From: Acetobacter fabarum
GTDB lineage: Bacteria; Pseudomonadota; Alphaproteobacteria; Acetobacterales; Acetobacteraceae
Assembly: GCF_011516925.1 (NCBI RefSeq)
Contig: NZ_WOTG01000001.1
Coordinates: 592,216 to 656,215, forward strand
Length of the DNA stretch: 64,000 nucleotides
Reading direction: 5' to 3'
The notes under the pieces were generated by a model that was not told the origin of the DNA, did no database searches, and saw nothing but the letters and a program-made list of their open reading frames with translations. Shown piece after piece: positions 9,235-18,761 of this stretch (within the stretch, counting starts at the first letter, position 1; each line of letters begins with the position of its first letter). Made by a program: the position numbers and the translations under genes.

Positions 9235-11652
9235 TCAGCGGGGTGCTTCGGGCAGGGCATAAGCCACGATGTAATCCCCTTCTTTTGTGCCAAAGGAGCC
9301 ATGCCCGCCATCAACCGTCACAACATACTGGCGGCCATTGGCCTCGTACGTCATGGGGGTGGACTGGCCACCTGCGGGCAGGCGGTCCGCCCACAGGACC
9401 TTGCCGGTCGTAACATCATAGGCACGGATGTAATAATCGGCAGTGGAGGTCAGGAACGCGACCCCACCCGCTGTGATGATCGGCCCGCCAAGGGAGGGAA
9501 TACCCACCTTAAAGCCCAATGGCAGGGGGGAGCTGTCCCGCGTTGTGCCGTTCCGGTGCTGCCAGATAATGCTGTTAGTCTTCAGGTCCACCCCAGCCAC
9601 ATAGCCCCAGCCGGGCTGCTTGCACGGAATACCAAGGGGGGACAGGAACGGATGCAGCTCCACCCCGAACGGTGTGCCGTACTGAGGCTGCAACCCGTTC
9701 TCTCCCCCGCTTGCGGCAGGGTCATGCGTGGTTGGCGGCACAACCTGATTATCAGTCGGGCGCGGCACAAGGCGGGAGACAAAGGGAATGGCAATGGGGT
9801 TGGCAAACGCCACCTGCCGCACGGGGTCCACGGCCAGACCGCCCCATTCAAACATGCCCAGATTACCGGGGAAAACCAGCGTGCCCTGCACGGAGGGCGG
9901 CGTAAACGGCCCTTCGTAACGCAACTTCTTGAACATGATCCGGCACACCAGCTGGTCCAGCATGGTGGCACCCCACATATCCCCATCCGTCAGCTTGTTT
10001 TTGGGACGGAAGGTCAGCTGAGAAAACGGCTGGGTTGCCCAGACATGGTCGCCCTGTGCGGCACCCTGCGGCACAGGCTGCTCGGGGGCAGGCACCAGCA
10101 GTTGCCCGTTACGGCGGTCGAGCACAAAAATATTGCCTGTTTTGGCCGGAGCATACAGCGCGGGAATAACCGTGCCATCTTCCTGCCTGAAGTCGATCAG
10201 GCTGGGCTGGGCCGGTACATCCATGTCCCACAGGTCGTGGTGGACCGTCTGGTAGAACCAGACCTTGTGCCCTGTCTGGGCATCCAGCGCCAGAATGCCT
10301 GATGCGTACCGTTCCTGCACATCTGTCCGTTTGCCACCCCATATGTCGGGCGTTGCCACACCGGTAGGAATGTAAAGCAGGCCCAGCTTGGCATCATAAG
10401 CTGAAACAATCCACGAATTGGGGGAATTGGGTGTGTATTCGTGGCTGTCGGAGGGGAGCTGGTTCGGGTCCTCATTCCCCGGGTCAAACGCCCAGACCAG
10501 CTTGCCGCTATACAGGTCATACGCCCGCGTCACACCCGAGGGTTCGTGCGTGGAGTAGTTATCCGTAACCGCGCCAGAGATAATGACAAACTTGTCCGTC
10601 ACCACAGGGGGGGATGTCGGTTCATAAAACCCAAGGACGCGCATGGGCATGCCCTCGGTCAGGTCCACAATACCCTTATTGCCAAACGCCGGGCACACCT
10701 GACCCGTTTTTGCGTCCAGCGCCATCAGTCGCCCGTCATTGGTCGGCAGGAAAATACGCTCTGCACAGGACACAGGCGTTGCCGCACCGTCCTGCACCTC
10801 TGCACCATCTGCGGCACGGGGGGGTGTTACCGCATAGGACACGCCACGGCAGGTCAGATGCTGGAATGTCGGGTTAACCACCAGCTTGGGGTCAAACCGC
10901 CAGACCTGCTTGCCGGTCGCTGCATCCAGCGCAAACACAACCTGATGCGGGGAACACAGATAGAGCGTGTTGCCAACCTTGATCGGGGTTGTCTCATCCG
11001 TGACTTCCACCGGATCATCCGGCCCGCGCAGGTCGTGGGTTCTAAAGGTCCAGGCAACCTTGAGCTTGTCTACATTACCCGTGGTAATCTGATTAAGGGG
11101 GGAATAACGGTCCCCCGCCTGCGTGCGCCCATAGGATGGCCAGTCCTGCGCTGGCACAGCCGCCGCATCCCCCGGAAGCTGCATACCTGCGTAAACAGCC
11201 TGCGCACGGGGGAGCACGCCCGCCATATCCTGCGGGTCCTGCGTGAGTGCGTAACCATACACACCCAAACCGGCCACAATAACCGCCAGCAGGGGAACAC
11301 GGTTCCAGATGGATGCCGGCTGCAACGCGCCTGCAACAAAAGGCAGCAGCAGCCATACCCCTAGCGGTAAAATAACATCCCCTCTGGGGGCGAGTGCCCA
11401 GAAGTCAAACCCCGCCTCGGCCACGGACCAGACCAGTGTGCCCGCGGCAACGGCCCCATAAAGCCACAATGCCTCGCGCCGCTGCGCCCAGAGCAGCCCA
11501 CCTGTGGCCATAAGGGCCAAGCCGCATACTGCATAAAAAGCAGAGCCACCCAGCACGGCCAGCCAGCCGCCTCCCCCCGCCAGAACAAAACCAAGCACAA
11601 CGCAGAGCAGCGCCGTGATTTTTGACAGACTATGGGAACGGCCGCCTTGCAT
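9235..11652 (-). CDS. gcd: Membrane-bound PQQ-dependent glucose dehydrogenase
   Basis: About 805 residues, the usual length for quinoprotein mGDH. Five hydrophobic segments occupy the first ~150 residues, followed by the periplasmic eight-bladed PQQ propeller. Family motifs include DWPSYGRTQAGDRYSPL, HHDLWDMD (matching Asp466 of the E. coli enzyme) and APAKTGNIFVLDRRNG (matching Lys493). The enzyme oxidises aldoses such as glucose to lactone in the periplasm and passes electrons to ubiquinone. The start at 11652 is favoured because AAGGAG lies 10 bases upstream; ATGs at 11685 and 11661 are in frame but lack correct spacing. The upstream 180 bases are AT-rich. Related quinate/shikimate dehydrogenases share the architecture, so the substrate is inferred. 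Confidence 0.93.
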   Translation of the reverse strand: MQGGRSHSLSKITALLCVVLGFVLAGGGGWLAVLGGSAFYAVCGLALMATGGLLWAQRREALWLYGAVAAGTLVWSVAEAGFDFWALAPRGDVILPLGVWLLLPFVAGALQPASIWNRVPLLAVIVAGLGVYGYALTQDPQDMAGVLPRAQAVYAGMQLPGDAAAVPAQDWPSYGRTQAGDRYSPLNQITTGNVDKLKVAWTFRTHDLRGPDDPVEVTDETTPIKVGNTLYLCSPHQVVFALDAATGKQVWRFDPKLVVNPTFQHLTCRGVSYAVTPPRAADGAEVQDGAATPVSCAERIFLPTNDGRLMALDAKTGQVCPAFGNKGIVDLTEGMPMRVLGFYEPTSPPVVTDKFVIISGAVTDNYSTHEPSGVTRAYDLYSGKLVWAFDPGNEDPNQLPSDSHEYTPNSPNSWIVSAYDAKLGLLYIPTGVATPDIWGGKRTDVQERYASGILALDAQTGHKVWFYQTVHHDLWDMDVPAQPSLIDFRQEDGTVIPALYAPAKTGNIFVLDRRNGQLLVPAPEQPVPQGAAQGDHVWATQPFSQLTFRPKNKLTDGDMWGATMLDQLVCRIMFKKLRYEGPFTPPSVQGTLVFPGNLGMFEWGGLAVDPVRQVAFANPIAIPFVSRLVPRPTDNQVVPPTTHDPAASGGENGLQPQYGTPFGVELHPFLSPLGIPCKQPGWGYVAGVDLKTNSIIWQHRNGTTRDSSPLPLGFKVGIPSLGGPIITAGGVAFLTSTADYYIRAYDVTTGKVLWADRLPAGGQSTPMTYEANGRQYVVTVDGGHGSFGTKEGDYIVAYALPEAPR

Positions 11653-11792
11653 GACCGGCATTCTCCTTGCGTTACAGAAAACCATTTTGTGGGATGGAAA
11701 CGGTTATTCAGAGTTGATCAATGTTATTTCCGAAAAAATCTATCATATTATAATCGAAAAATGAATAAGTTTTCATTTCAGGATAAATCATA

Positions 11793-11826
11793 AAAAAAAC
11801 GCGGCCCCCGTGTGGGAACCGCGCCT
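11793..11826 (-). terminator. Intrinsic terminator of glnA
   Basis: On the minus strand, about 40 bases after the glnA stop, a GC-rich hairpin (11800-11804 with 11819-11823, plus inner G/C pairs) is followed by a run of eight T. Confidence 0.75.
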
Positions 11827-11863
11827 TTTATTCATCCATTCCTTAGCCCCTGAGGGCCAGGGA

Positions 11864-13309
11864 TTAGACGGAGTAGTACATTTCGAACTCAACCGGGTGC
11901 GGCGTGTGTTCAAAGCGGTACACATCATTCCATTTCAGGGTGATGTAGCTTTCAATCTGGTCTTTGGTGAACACGCCACCAGCCAGCAGGAACTCGTGAT
12001 CAGCGGTCAGAGCTTCCAGCGCTTCACGCAGGGAGCCGGCAACTGTCGGGATCTGCTTCAGTTCTTCGGGCGGCAGGTCGTACAGATCCTTGTCCATGGC
12101 ATCGCCAGGGTGGATCTTGTTCTTGATACCGTCCAGACCCGCCATCAGCATTGCGGAGAATGCCAGGTAAGGGTTAGCCGTGGGGTCGGGGAAGCGCACT
12201 TCAACGCGCTTGGCCTTCGGGCTGGTTGCGTACGGAATACGGCAAGAAGCGGAGCGGTTGCGGGCAGAGTATGCCAGCAGCACGGGGGCTTCAAAGCCCG
12301 GAATCAGACGCTTGTAGGAGTTGGTGGACGGGTTGGTAAAGGCGTTCAGCGCCTTGGCATGCTTGATGATACCGCCGATGTAGTACAGCGCCGTATCGGA
12401 CAGGTCCGCATAGCCATTGCCAGCAAAGGTGGACTTGCCGTCTTTCCAGATGGACTGGTGGACATGCATGCCCGAGCCGTTATCGCCAAAGATCGGCTTC
12501 GGCATGAACGTGGCGGTCTTGCCATAGGAGTGCGCCACGTTGTGCACACAGTATTTGTAAATCTGCATGAAGTCGGCGGAGCGGACCAGCGTTTCAAACT
12601 TGGTGCCAAGTTCGTGCTGGGACTGCGCAACCTCATGGTGGTGCTTTTCAATGGCCAGGCCCATTTCGCCCATGGTTGCCAGCATTTCAGCGCGCAGGTC
12701 GCTTTCGCTGTCAACGGGAGCAACGGGGAAGTAACCACCCTTTACACCGGGGCGATGGCCCATGTTGCCTTCGGGGTAGTCCTTGAGGGACGCATCAGGC
12801 CCTTCGATGCTGTCGAGCTGGTAGGTGCCGTAGTTGGGGCCCGTGCCGAACTGGACGTTATCGAAAATGAAGAACTCGGCTTCGGGGCCAAAGAAGGCCG
12901 TGTCACCCAGACCGGAGGACTTCAGGTACTGCTCGGCCAGCTTGGCGGTGGAGCGGGGGTCGCGGTTATAGGGCTGCCCGGTGGACGGCTCGATAATATC
13001 GCAGAACAGGATAAGCTGGGGACGGGCGGAAAAGGGGTCCATAACAGCCGATGTGGGATCGGGCAGCAGAACCATGTCGCTTTCGTTAATGGCTTTCCAG
13101 CCTGCGATGGAAGACCCGTCGAACATAAAGCCGTCGGTAAAGCTGTCTTCCTCAATGGTGCTGACGTGCTGGCACGTGTGCTGCCATTTGCCGTGCGTGT
13201 CCGTAAACCGCAGGTCAACCAGTTCGACCGAATGTTCCTGAATCAGGTCAAAAACCTTGGCAATTGCAGCAGCCTTGCTGTCGCCCGCCGAAGCTGTTTT
13301 CTTCACCAT
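11864..13309 (-). CDS. glnA: Glutamine synthetase, type I
   Basis: This 481-residue GS-I condenses ammonia and glutamate with ATP. Recognisable blocks are the beta-grasp KWQH region, FDGSSIAGW, the metal-binding GPEAEFFIF, and the ATP-binding [10 protein letters not shown]. An adenylylation site DLYDLPPEE is present with the target Tyr at about residue 410, so activity is expected to be controlled by GlnE-type adenylyltransferase. It lies directly downstream of glnB on the same strand with a hairpin in the 103-base gap, the usual glnB-glnA order of alphaproteobacteria. Confidence 0.97.
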   Translation of the reverse strand: MVKKTASAGDSKAAAIAKVFDLIQEHSVELVDLRFTDTHGKWQHTCQHVSTIEEDSFTDGFMFDGSSIAGWKAINESDMVLLPDPTSAVMDPFSARPQLILFCDIIEPSTGQPYNRDPRSTAKLAEQYLKSSGLGDTAFFGPEAEFFIFDNVQFGTGPNYGTYQLDSIEGPDASLKDYPEGNMGHRPGVKGGYFPVAPVDSESDLRAEMLATMGEMGLAIEKHHHEVAQSQHELGTKFETLVRSADFMQIYKYCVHNVAHSYGKTATFMPKPIFGDNGSGMHVHQSIWKDGKSTFAGNGYADLSDTALYYIGGIIKHAKALNAFTNPSTNSYKRLIPGFEAPVLLAYSARNRSASCRIPYATSPKAKRVEVRFPDPTANPYLAFSAMLMAGLDGIKNKIHPGDAMDKDLYDLPPEELKQIPTVAGSLREALEALTADHEFLLAGGVFTKDQIESYITLKWNDVYRFEHTPHPVEFEMYYSV

Positions 13310-13333
13310 GCTCTCTTCACCTAAAAAGCCTGT

Positions 13334-13361
13334 TTATGTTCCGCACCCTGCGGAAACATGC
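13334..13361 (-). terminator. Hairpin in the glnB-glnA intergenic gap, possible attenuator or processing site
   Basis: A 9-bp stem with one bulge (13336-13344 with 13350-13359, loop of 5) lies between glnB and glnA. On the minus strand it is followed 6-8 bases later by five T, so it could partly terminate glnB transcripts or stabilise a processed glnA mRNA. Low certainty. Confidence 0.45.
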
Positions 13362-13412
13362 TGTGGAATTGTGGAGCCCGCCTTGCCCGAGCCTGCTGAC
13401 ATGCAGCAGGGA

Positions 13413-13760
<348 letters not shown>

Positions 13761-13992
13761 TCAACACACCGTTGCTGGACCCGCATGGGGGCCTGTACTC
13801 TCTTGTTGTTTTGCCTGACCCGTTACAAACCTCAGGCACCAGACCCGAACACACTTGCACGGCTTGACCCGTCGGGCAATCGGGTAGATGCGGATTTGTA
13901 TCGGTAAAGCATTAAACAGAAGTTTCATCCCGACCGTTTCGGTTCCGTCTCCTTCTTTCTTCTTTTCCGCCTGCCGGGCAAGGGAATTTGTA

Positions 13993-15153
13993 ATGACAAA
14001 AGCTTTTAACAGGCAGTTTGCCGATCTTCCTGTTACAATTTTTACGGTCATGTCCGCTCTGGCCCGCCAGCATGGCGCCATTAACCTCGGGCAGGGTTTT
14101 CCTGACCAGGAAGGCCCGCAGGACATGATTCGCCTTGCAGCCGATGCCCTGCTTGACGGACAGAACCAGTATGCACCCCTGACAGGACTACCCGAACTGC
14201 GCACGGCCGTGGCGCAGGCCAACCTGCGCTTTCAGGGCATTGCGGTCGATGCCGATTCGGAAGTCGTGGTCACGTCCGGCGCAACGGAAGCACTGGCCGC
14301 ATCCCTTATGGCCCTGATCGAGCCGGGGGATGAGGTGGTGCTGATGGAACCGTTATACGACACCTACCTGCCCGTTATCCGCCAGCTGGGCGGCGTGCCG
14401 CGCATTGTGCGGCTACAGGCACCAGACTGGGCATTGCCCCGGCAAGCACTGGCCGATGCTTTTTCCGACCGCACCAAGGCAATTATCCTCAACTCCCCCA
14501 TGAACCCGACCGGCAAGGTGTTCACGGCAGACGAGCTGGCCTTTATTGCCACGCTGGTACAGCAGCACGATACGTTCGCCATCTGCGATGAGGTTTACGA
14601 ACATCTGGTGTTCAACACCCCGCATATCTCGCTCATGTCCCTGCCCGGCATGCGTGAGCGCTGCGTGCGTATTGGAAGTGCAGGCAAGAGTTTTTCCCTG
14701 ACCGGCTGGAAGGTGGGCTACGCCACGGCCCCTGCCCCACTGGCTGCCGTTATTGCCAAGGCGCACCAGAACCTTGTGTTTGCCACCCCACCCAACCTGC
14801 AACGCGCCGTAGCATTTGGGCTGAACAAGGATACAGCCTATTTTACCACCCTTGCGCAGGACATGGCCACGCAGGGGGCAATCCTTGCCTCCGGCCTGCA
14901 ACGCCTGGGCTTTGGTGTGCTGCCTTATCAGGGGAGCTACTTTATCATGGCCGACATTACCCCGCTGGCCAACGGGCAGGACGATGTGGCCTTTACCCGC
15001 ATGCTTACGGAGCAGGCTCGTGTTACTGCCATTCCCGCCTCCGCATTTTATGCAGCCGAGCCGCCCCGCAACCTGATCCGCTTTGCCTTTTGCAAACGCC
15101 CCGAGGTGCTCATGGAAGCACTGAACCGTCTGGAGGCATGGAAAAACCGGTAA
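13993..15153 (+). CDS. PLP-dependent class I/II aminotransferase
   Basis: This fold-type I aminotransferase has 386 residues. The start at 13993 has an AAGGGA site 8 bases upstream; the frame is open further upstream but without a ribosome site. Motifs: INLGQGFPDQ near the N-terminus, NQYAPLTGLPELR, NSPMNPTGK, DEVYEHL, and the Schiff-base Lys in GSAGKSFSLTGWKVGY. This set resembles methionine/kynurenine-type and DapC-like aminotransferases, so the amino donor cannot be fixed from sequence. It is divergent from glnB with about 240 bases between. Confidence 0.88.
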   Translation: MTKAFNRQFADLPVTIFTVMSALARQHGAINLGQGFPDQEGPQDMIRLAADALLDGQNQYAPLTGLPELRTAVAQANLRFQGIAVDADSEVVVTSGATEALAASLMALIEPGDEVVLMEPLYDTYLPVIRQLGGVPRIVRLQAPDWALPRQALADAFSDRTKAIILNSPMNPTGKVFTADELAFIATLVQQHDTFAICDEVYEHLVFNTPHISLMSLPGMRERCVRIGSAGKSFSLTGWKVGYATAPAPLAAVIAKAHQNLVFATPPNLQRAVAFGLNKDTAYFTTLAQDMATQGAILASGLQRLGFGVLPYQGSYFIMADITPLANGQDDVAFTRMLTEQARVTAIPASAFYAAEPPRNLIRFAFCKRPEVLMEALNRLEAWKNR

Positions 15154-15230
15154 AACGGTTTTTTCCACCAATTCCGCAATTATCCAATTGACGGACCACA
15201 CTCTTTTCTCTAAACGTCCGCTTGCTGTGC

Positions 15231-15307
15231 GGCGGACGTAGCTCAGCTGGTAGAGCGCCGGTTTGTGGTACCGGTGGTCGCGGGTTCAAGTCCCGTCGTT
15301 CGCCCCA
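15231..15307 (+). tRNA. tRNA-His (anticodon GTG)
   Basis: A full cloverleaf can be folded: 7-bp acceptor (15232-15238 with 15297-15303), D arm, anticodon stem 15258-15262/15270-15274 with loop TTGTGGT (anticodon GTG at 15265-15267), T arm with TTCAAGT loop, and encoded CCA at 15305-15307. The extra G at 15231 opposite C73 (15304) is the G-1 identity element specific to tRNA-His. Confidence 0.97.
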
Positions 15308-15488
15308 GCATATTTCCTTTTAAAATCAGGTTTTCCAAAACCACCAGCCCCTAGGCTGCCATAACGGCGGCACAGGCGCTACCAGAACGCGCCCTGCACA
15401 CAAAAAAATGCAGGCAACAGGCTGGTTCAGGCCAGAATCCCGGTTTGGTGTATTTTCCAACACCGTGGCAATGGCATAAAACCACACA

Positions 15489-15932
15489 ATGCAAAGCACG
15501 TTGCCCCCCATAAGCCTGCTCGCCCTGATCATGCTTCCGGCCTGCACTGCCCCTGTGGCCCCACCCAACACGCCACCGGCTGAAGCCGCATTGTATCGGG
15601 CCAAGCAGACCTGTCTGGATACCTACCAGACCCGCCCCGGACAGGTTGCCAAGGATAACATGAGCAAGCTGATGACCTGCCTTGCCAGAGCCACCCAAAA
15701 ATACGGGCGACAGGCTTATGGTCCCTATGCCCCCATTTATATGGATGGTGCCTCAAAAGGGGTGGAAGCCGCCCGGCACCTGCGCGAAGGCATTTATACC
15801 CCCGACCAGTTCGGGAGTGAGATCGGGCTTATTCAGGAGCAGGAAAATTCGGCCCTTGTGCAACAAAAAGCACAGATGAACACCCCGATGGACCCTATTT
15901 TGCAGCCAGTCCCTGCCGCCCCAAACCGTTAA
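15489..15932 (+). CDS. Putative lipoprotein of unknown function
   Basis: The 147-residue protein begins with a short hydrophobic signal ending in a lipobox (LPAC, Cys19) followed by a Pro/Ala-rich linker, so it is expected to be a lipid-anchored envelope protein. Two further Cys (TCLDTY, MTCLAR) could form a disulfide. The rest is helical with a Gln-rich C-terminal part. I do not recognise a domain. It stands alone between tRNA-His and icd. Confidence 0.7.
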   Translation: MQSTLPPISLLALIMLPACTAPVAPPNTPPAEAALYRAKQTCLDTYQTRPGQVAKDNMSKLMTCLARATQKYGRQAYGPYAPIYMDGASKGVEAARHLREGIYTPDQFGSEIGLIQEQENSALVQQKAQMNTPMDPILQPVPAAPNR

Positions 15933-16203
15933 CCCGCACCCGGCCACAAGACCGGAGCCTTACGGAACCACCACTCCCTGCGGACCTGACCGGAATGTGA
16001 TGAACCGGGCCAACCGGGCATAAAAACGGCCTGTTCCCGCCAGATAACCGCATAAAGCCAATACCCCTGTCCCGAATGTGAAGTGCGGAGCTGTTTACGG
16101 CTGCGGCAAGCTGTTCAATCCATACAGTGCATGACGCTCATACATATTGCGCAGCATTTGTGAGAACGAACAAGAAAACCATGTCGGAAATGGATTGGTA
16201 ATC

Positions 16204-17424
16204 ATGGCTAAAATCAAGGTCAAAAACCCGGTTGTGGAAATGGACGGGGATGAAATGACCCGCATTATCTGGCACTTCATCCGCGAGCGGCTGATCCTGC
16301 CTTATCTGGATATTGACCTCAAATACTACGATCTGGGCATTGAACACCGCGACGCCACGAATGATCAGGTCACCGTTGATGCCGCCGAAGCCACAAAGCG
16401 CTACGGCGTTGCAGTCAAGTGCGCCACCATCACACCGGACGAAGCCCGGGTGAAGGAATTCGGCCTGAAAAAAATGTATCGCTCCCCCAATGGCACCATC
16501 CGGAACATTCTGGACGGCACCATTTTCCGTGAGCCCATCATCTGCTCCAACGTGCCCCGTCTGGTGCCCCACTGGACAAAGCCGATCGTGATTGGCCGCC
16601 ATGCCTACGGAGACATCTACCGCGCAGCGGAAACAAAAATTCCCGGCCCCGGCAAGGTCACGCTGAACTATGTGCCAGATGACGGGGGAGAGCCCATTAC
16701 GCTGGACGTGCACGACTTCAAGGGCCCCGGTGTAACGCTGGGCATGCACAACACCCGTGCATCCATTGAAGGGTTTGCCCGGGCTTCCCTCTCCTACGGG
16801 CGCGACCGCGGTCTGCCGGTTTACCTGTCCACCAAAAACACCATTCTCAAAGCCTATGACGGCATGTTCAAGGACGTGTTCGCCGAGGTGTATGAAAACG
16901 AGTTCAAGGCCGAATTTGAAAAACTGGGCCTGACCTACGAACACCGCCTGATTGATGACATGGTGGCCTGTGCCCTCAAATGGCCCGGTGGCTATGTGTG
17001 GGCCTGCAAGAACTACGATGGCGATGTGGAAAGCGACATTGTAGCACAAGGCTTTGGCAGCCTTGGCCTGATGACATCCGTCCTGCTCAGCCCCTCTGGC
17101 GATGTGGTGGAGGCCGAAGCCGCCCACGGCACGGTAACCCGCCATTACCGCGAACACCAGAAGGGCAACCCCACCAGCACCAACCCCATTGCTTCCATTT
17201 TTGCATGGACTCGCGGGCTGGCTTATCGCGGCCGGTTTGATAACACTCCGGACGTAGTGCACTTTGCCAACACACTGGAAAAAGTGTGCATTGATACGGT
17301 GGAAGCCGGACAGATGACCAAGGACCTTGCCCAGCTTGTTGGCAAAAACGCCCAGTGGCTCAACACTCAGGACTTCCTGGATGTGCTGGACGCACGGCTG
17401 AAAAAAGAACTGGCCAAAGCCTGA
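16204..17424 (+). CDS. icd: NADP-dependent isocitrate dehydrogenase (eukaryote-type)
   Basis: The 406-residue protein belongs to the type II, homodimeric NADP-IDH family found in eukaryotes and alphaproteobacteria. It opens with [18 protein letters not shown] and contains YKSPNGT-like RSPNGTIRN (substrate phosphate contacts), DDMVA and the C-terminal [17 protein letters not shown] block that binds NADP. It oxidatively decarboxylates isocitrate to 2-oxoglutarate. The start at 16204 is chosen from the family N-terminus; an upstream in-frame extension to 16147 is unlikely. A strong terminator follows. Confidence 0.96.
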   Translation: MAKIKVKNPVVEMDGDEMTRIIWHFIRERLILPYLDIDLKYYDLGIEHRDATNDQVTVDAAEATKRYGVAVKCATITPDEARVKEFGLKKMYRSPNGTIRNILDGTIFREPIICSNVPRLVPHWTKPIVIGRHAYGDIYRAAETKIPGPGKVTLNYVPDDGGEPITLDVHDFKGPGVTLGMHNTRASIEGFARASLSYGRDRGLPVYLSTKNTILKAYDGMFKDVFAEVYENEFKAEFEKLGLTYEHRLIDDMVACALKWPGGYVWACKNYDGDVESDIVAQGFGSLGLMTSVLLSPSGDVVEAEAAHGTVTRHYREHQKGNPTSTNPIASIFAWTRGLAYRGRFDNTPDVVHFANTLEKVCIDTVEAGQMTKDLAQLVGKNAQWLNTQDFLDVLDARLKKELAKA

Positions 17425-17435
17425 ACCCCATACCG

Positions 17436-17466
17436 GCAGGCCCGCAGTGTGCGGGCCTGCTTTTTA
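17436..17466 (+). terminator. Intrinsic terminator of icd
   Basis: A perfect 11-bp GC-rich stem (17436-17446 with 17450-17460, loop of 3) is followed by five T, 11 bases after the icd stop codon. Confidence 0.93.
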
Positions 17467-17601
17467 CTCCCCCCACCAGCAAGCACCGCAGAGCCTGCCA
17501 AATATGCCAGAGGTCATGCCATTTGCCATTGCGTCCAAACCGGCGCTGACGCAAAACAGGGCTTTGAATCTTAGCATAACCTTAAGAGCAGGACCCTGCG
17601 C

Positions 17602-18621
17602 ATGTCAGTCATCCCCGCAGAAACAGACGTAGCCATTATAGGGGCAGGCCCAGCCGGGCTGTTTGCCGCTTTCCAATGCGCCATGCTGCGCCTGCGCTGC
17701 GTGCTCATTGATGTTCTGCCCGAAGTGGGCGGCCAGTGCGCAGCCCTTTACCCCGAAAAACCGATTTACGACATTCCCGCCTGCCCCGCCGTGGAAGGTG
17801 CCGAACTGATTGCCAGTCTGGAACGCCAGATTGCCCCGTTTGATATTCCCCGCCTGCTCAAGCACCGGGTCGAGGGGCTGAGCGGCCAGCGCGGGGACTT
17901 CTCGCTCACCACGGACAAAGGCGCTCAACTGCACGCCAAAGCCGTGATTATTGCCGCCGGTGCGGGTGCTTTTGGCCCCAACCGCCCCCCGCTGGATGGC
18001 CTTGGTGCGTATGAGGAAAGTGGCGCGGTACAATACTACGTGCGCCGCAAGGCAGACTTCCAGAACAAGCGCATCGTGATTGCTGGCGGCGGGGATTCCG
18101 CACTGGACTGGGCGCTCTCCCTCAAGGATACGGCTGCAAAGCTTTATCTGGTACACCGGCGCGACCGCTTCCGTGGTGCACCGGAAAGCCTGCGCCAGCT
18201 GGATGAAGCCGTAACCGCCGGGCAGATTGAAAAAGTGGTGCCCTACCAGCTCCACGGCCTGCAAGGCACCAATGGCGCGCTGAACGGCGTGGATGTGATT
18301 GACATGGACGGCGCCACCCGCACGCTGGAAGCCGATGTGCTGCTGCCCTTCTTCGGTCTGGCAACCGACCTTGGCCCCGTTGCCCGCTGGGGAATGGATA
18401 CCCAGCGCTCCACCATTCCCGTTACCCCCTCCAATTGCGAAACAAGCCTTGCTGGCATTTTTGCCATTGGGGATGTGGCAACCTACCCCGGCAAGCTCAA
18501 GCTGATCCTGCAAGGCTTTAGCGAGGCTGCCATGGCCGCCCACGCCATTCATCCCATTATTTACCCCGAGCAGGCCCTGCATTTTGAATATTCGACCAGC
18601 AAGGGCGTTCCTGCCGCGTAA
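17602..18621 (+). CDS. Thioredoxin reductase-like ferredoxin/flavodoxin--NADP(+) reductase
   Basis: The 339-residue flavoprotein has an FAD-binding GAGPAG (14-19) and an NADPH-binding GGGDSA (162-167), ending in an FAD motif ASGDVA-like AIGDVATYPGKLKLI. The redox CxxC of thioredoxin reductase is absent from the NADPH domain, which places it with the TrxR-like FNR family (EC 1.18.1.2). It would exchange electrons between NADPH and ferredoxin or flavodoxin. It stands between icd and dadA in the same direction, but a terminator separates it from icd. Confidence 0.87.
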   Translation: MSVIPAETDVAIIGAGPAGLFAAFQCAMLRLRCVLIDVLPEVGGQCAALYPEKPIYDIPACPAVEGAELIASLERQIAPFDIPRLLKHRVEGLSGQRGDFSLTTDKGAQLHAKAVIIAAGAGAFGPNRPPLDGLGAYEESGAVQYYVRRKADFQNKRIVIAGGGDSALDWALSLKDTAAKLYLVHRRDRFRGAPESLRQLDEAVTAGQIEKVVPYQLHGLQGTNGALNGVDVIDMDGATRTLEADVLLPFFGLATDLGPVARWGMDTQRSTIPVTPSNCETSLAGIFAIGDVATYPGKLKLILQGFSEAAMAAHAIHPIIYPEQALHFEYSTSKGVPAA

Positions 18622-18761
18622 TCTGCGCCATTCGACCTGCCGGGCAGCCTGCCATAATGCCACCGCCTTTGCCGGGTAGGGGGTAAAGGCAGGGTGTCCC
18701 GCAGGCCCCGCTTCCATACTGGCGGGAGAGTTCTCTCCCATCCTCTTATAAGGATGAAGCC

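Noticed and set aside
11810..13324. 504-codon open frame on the plus strand
   Set aside because: It is antisense to glnA, whose product is fully recognisable; the antisense translation shows no family motif and arises from high-GC codon usage.
16138..17262. 374-codon open frame on the minus strand
   Set aside because: Antisense to icd, which is certain.
17605..18741. 378-codon open frame on the minus strand
   Set aside because: Antisense to the ferredoxin-NADP reductase gene, with no motif.
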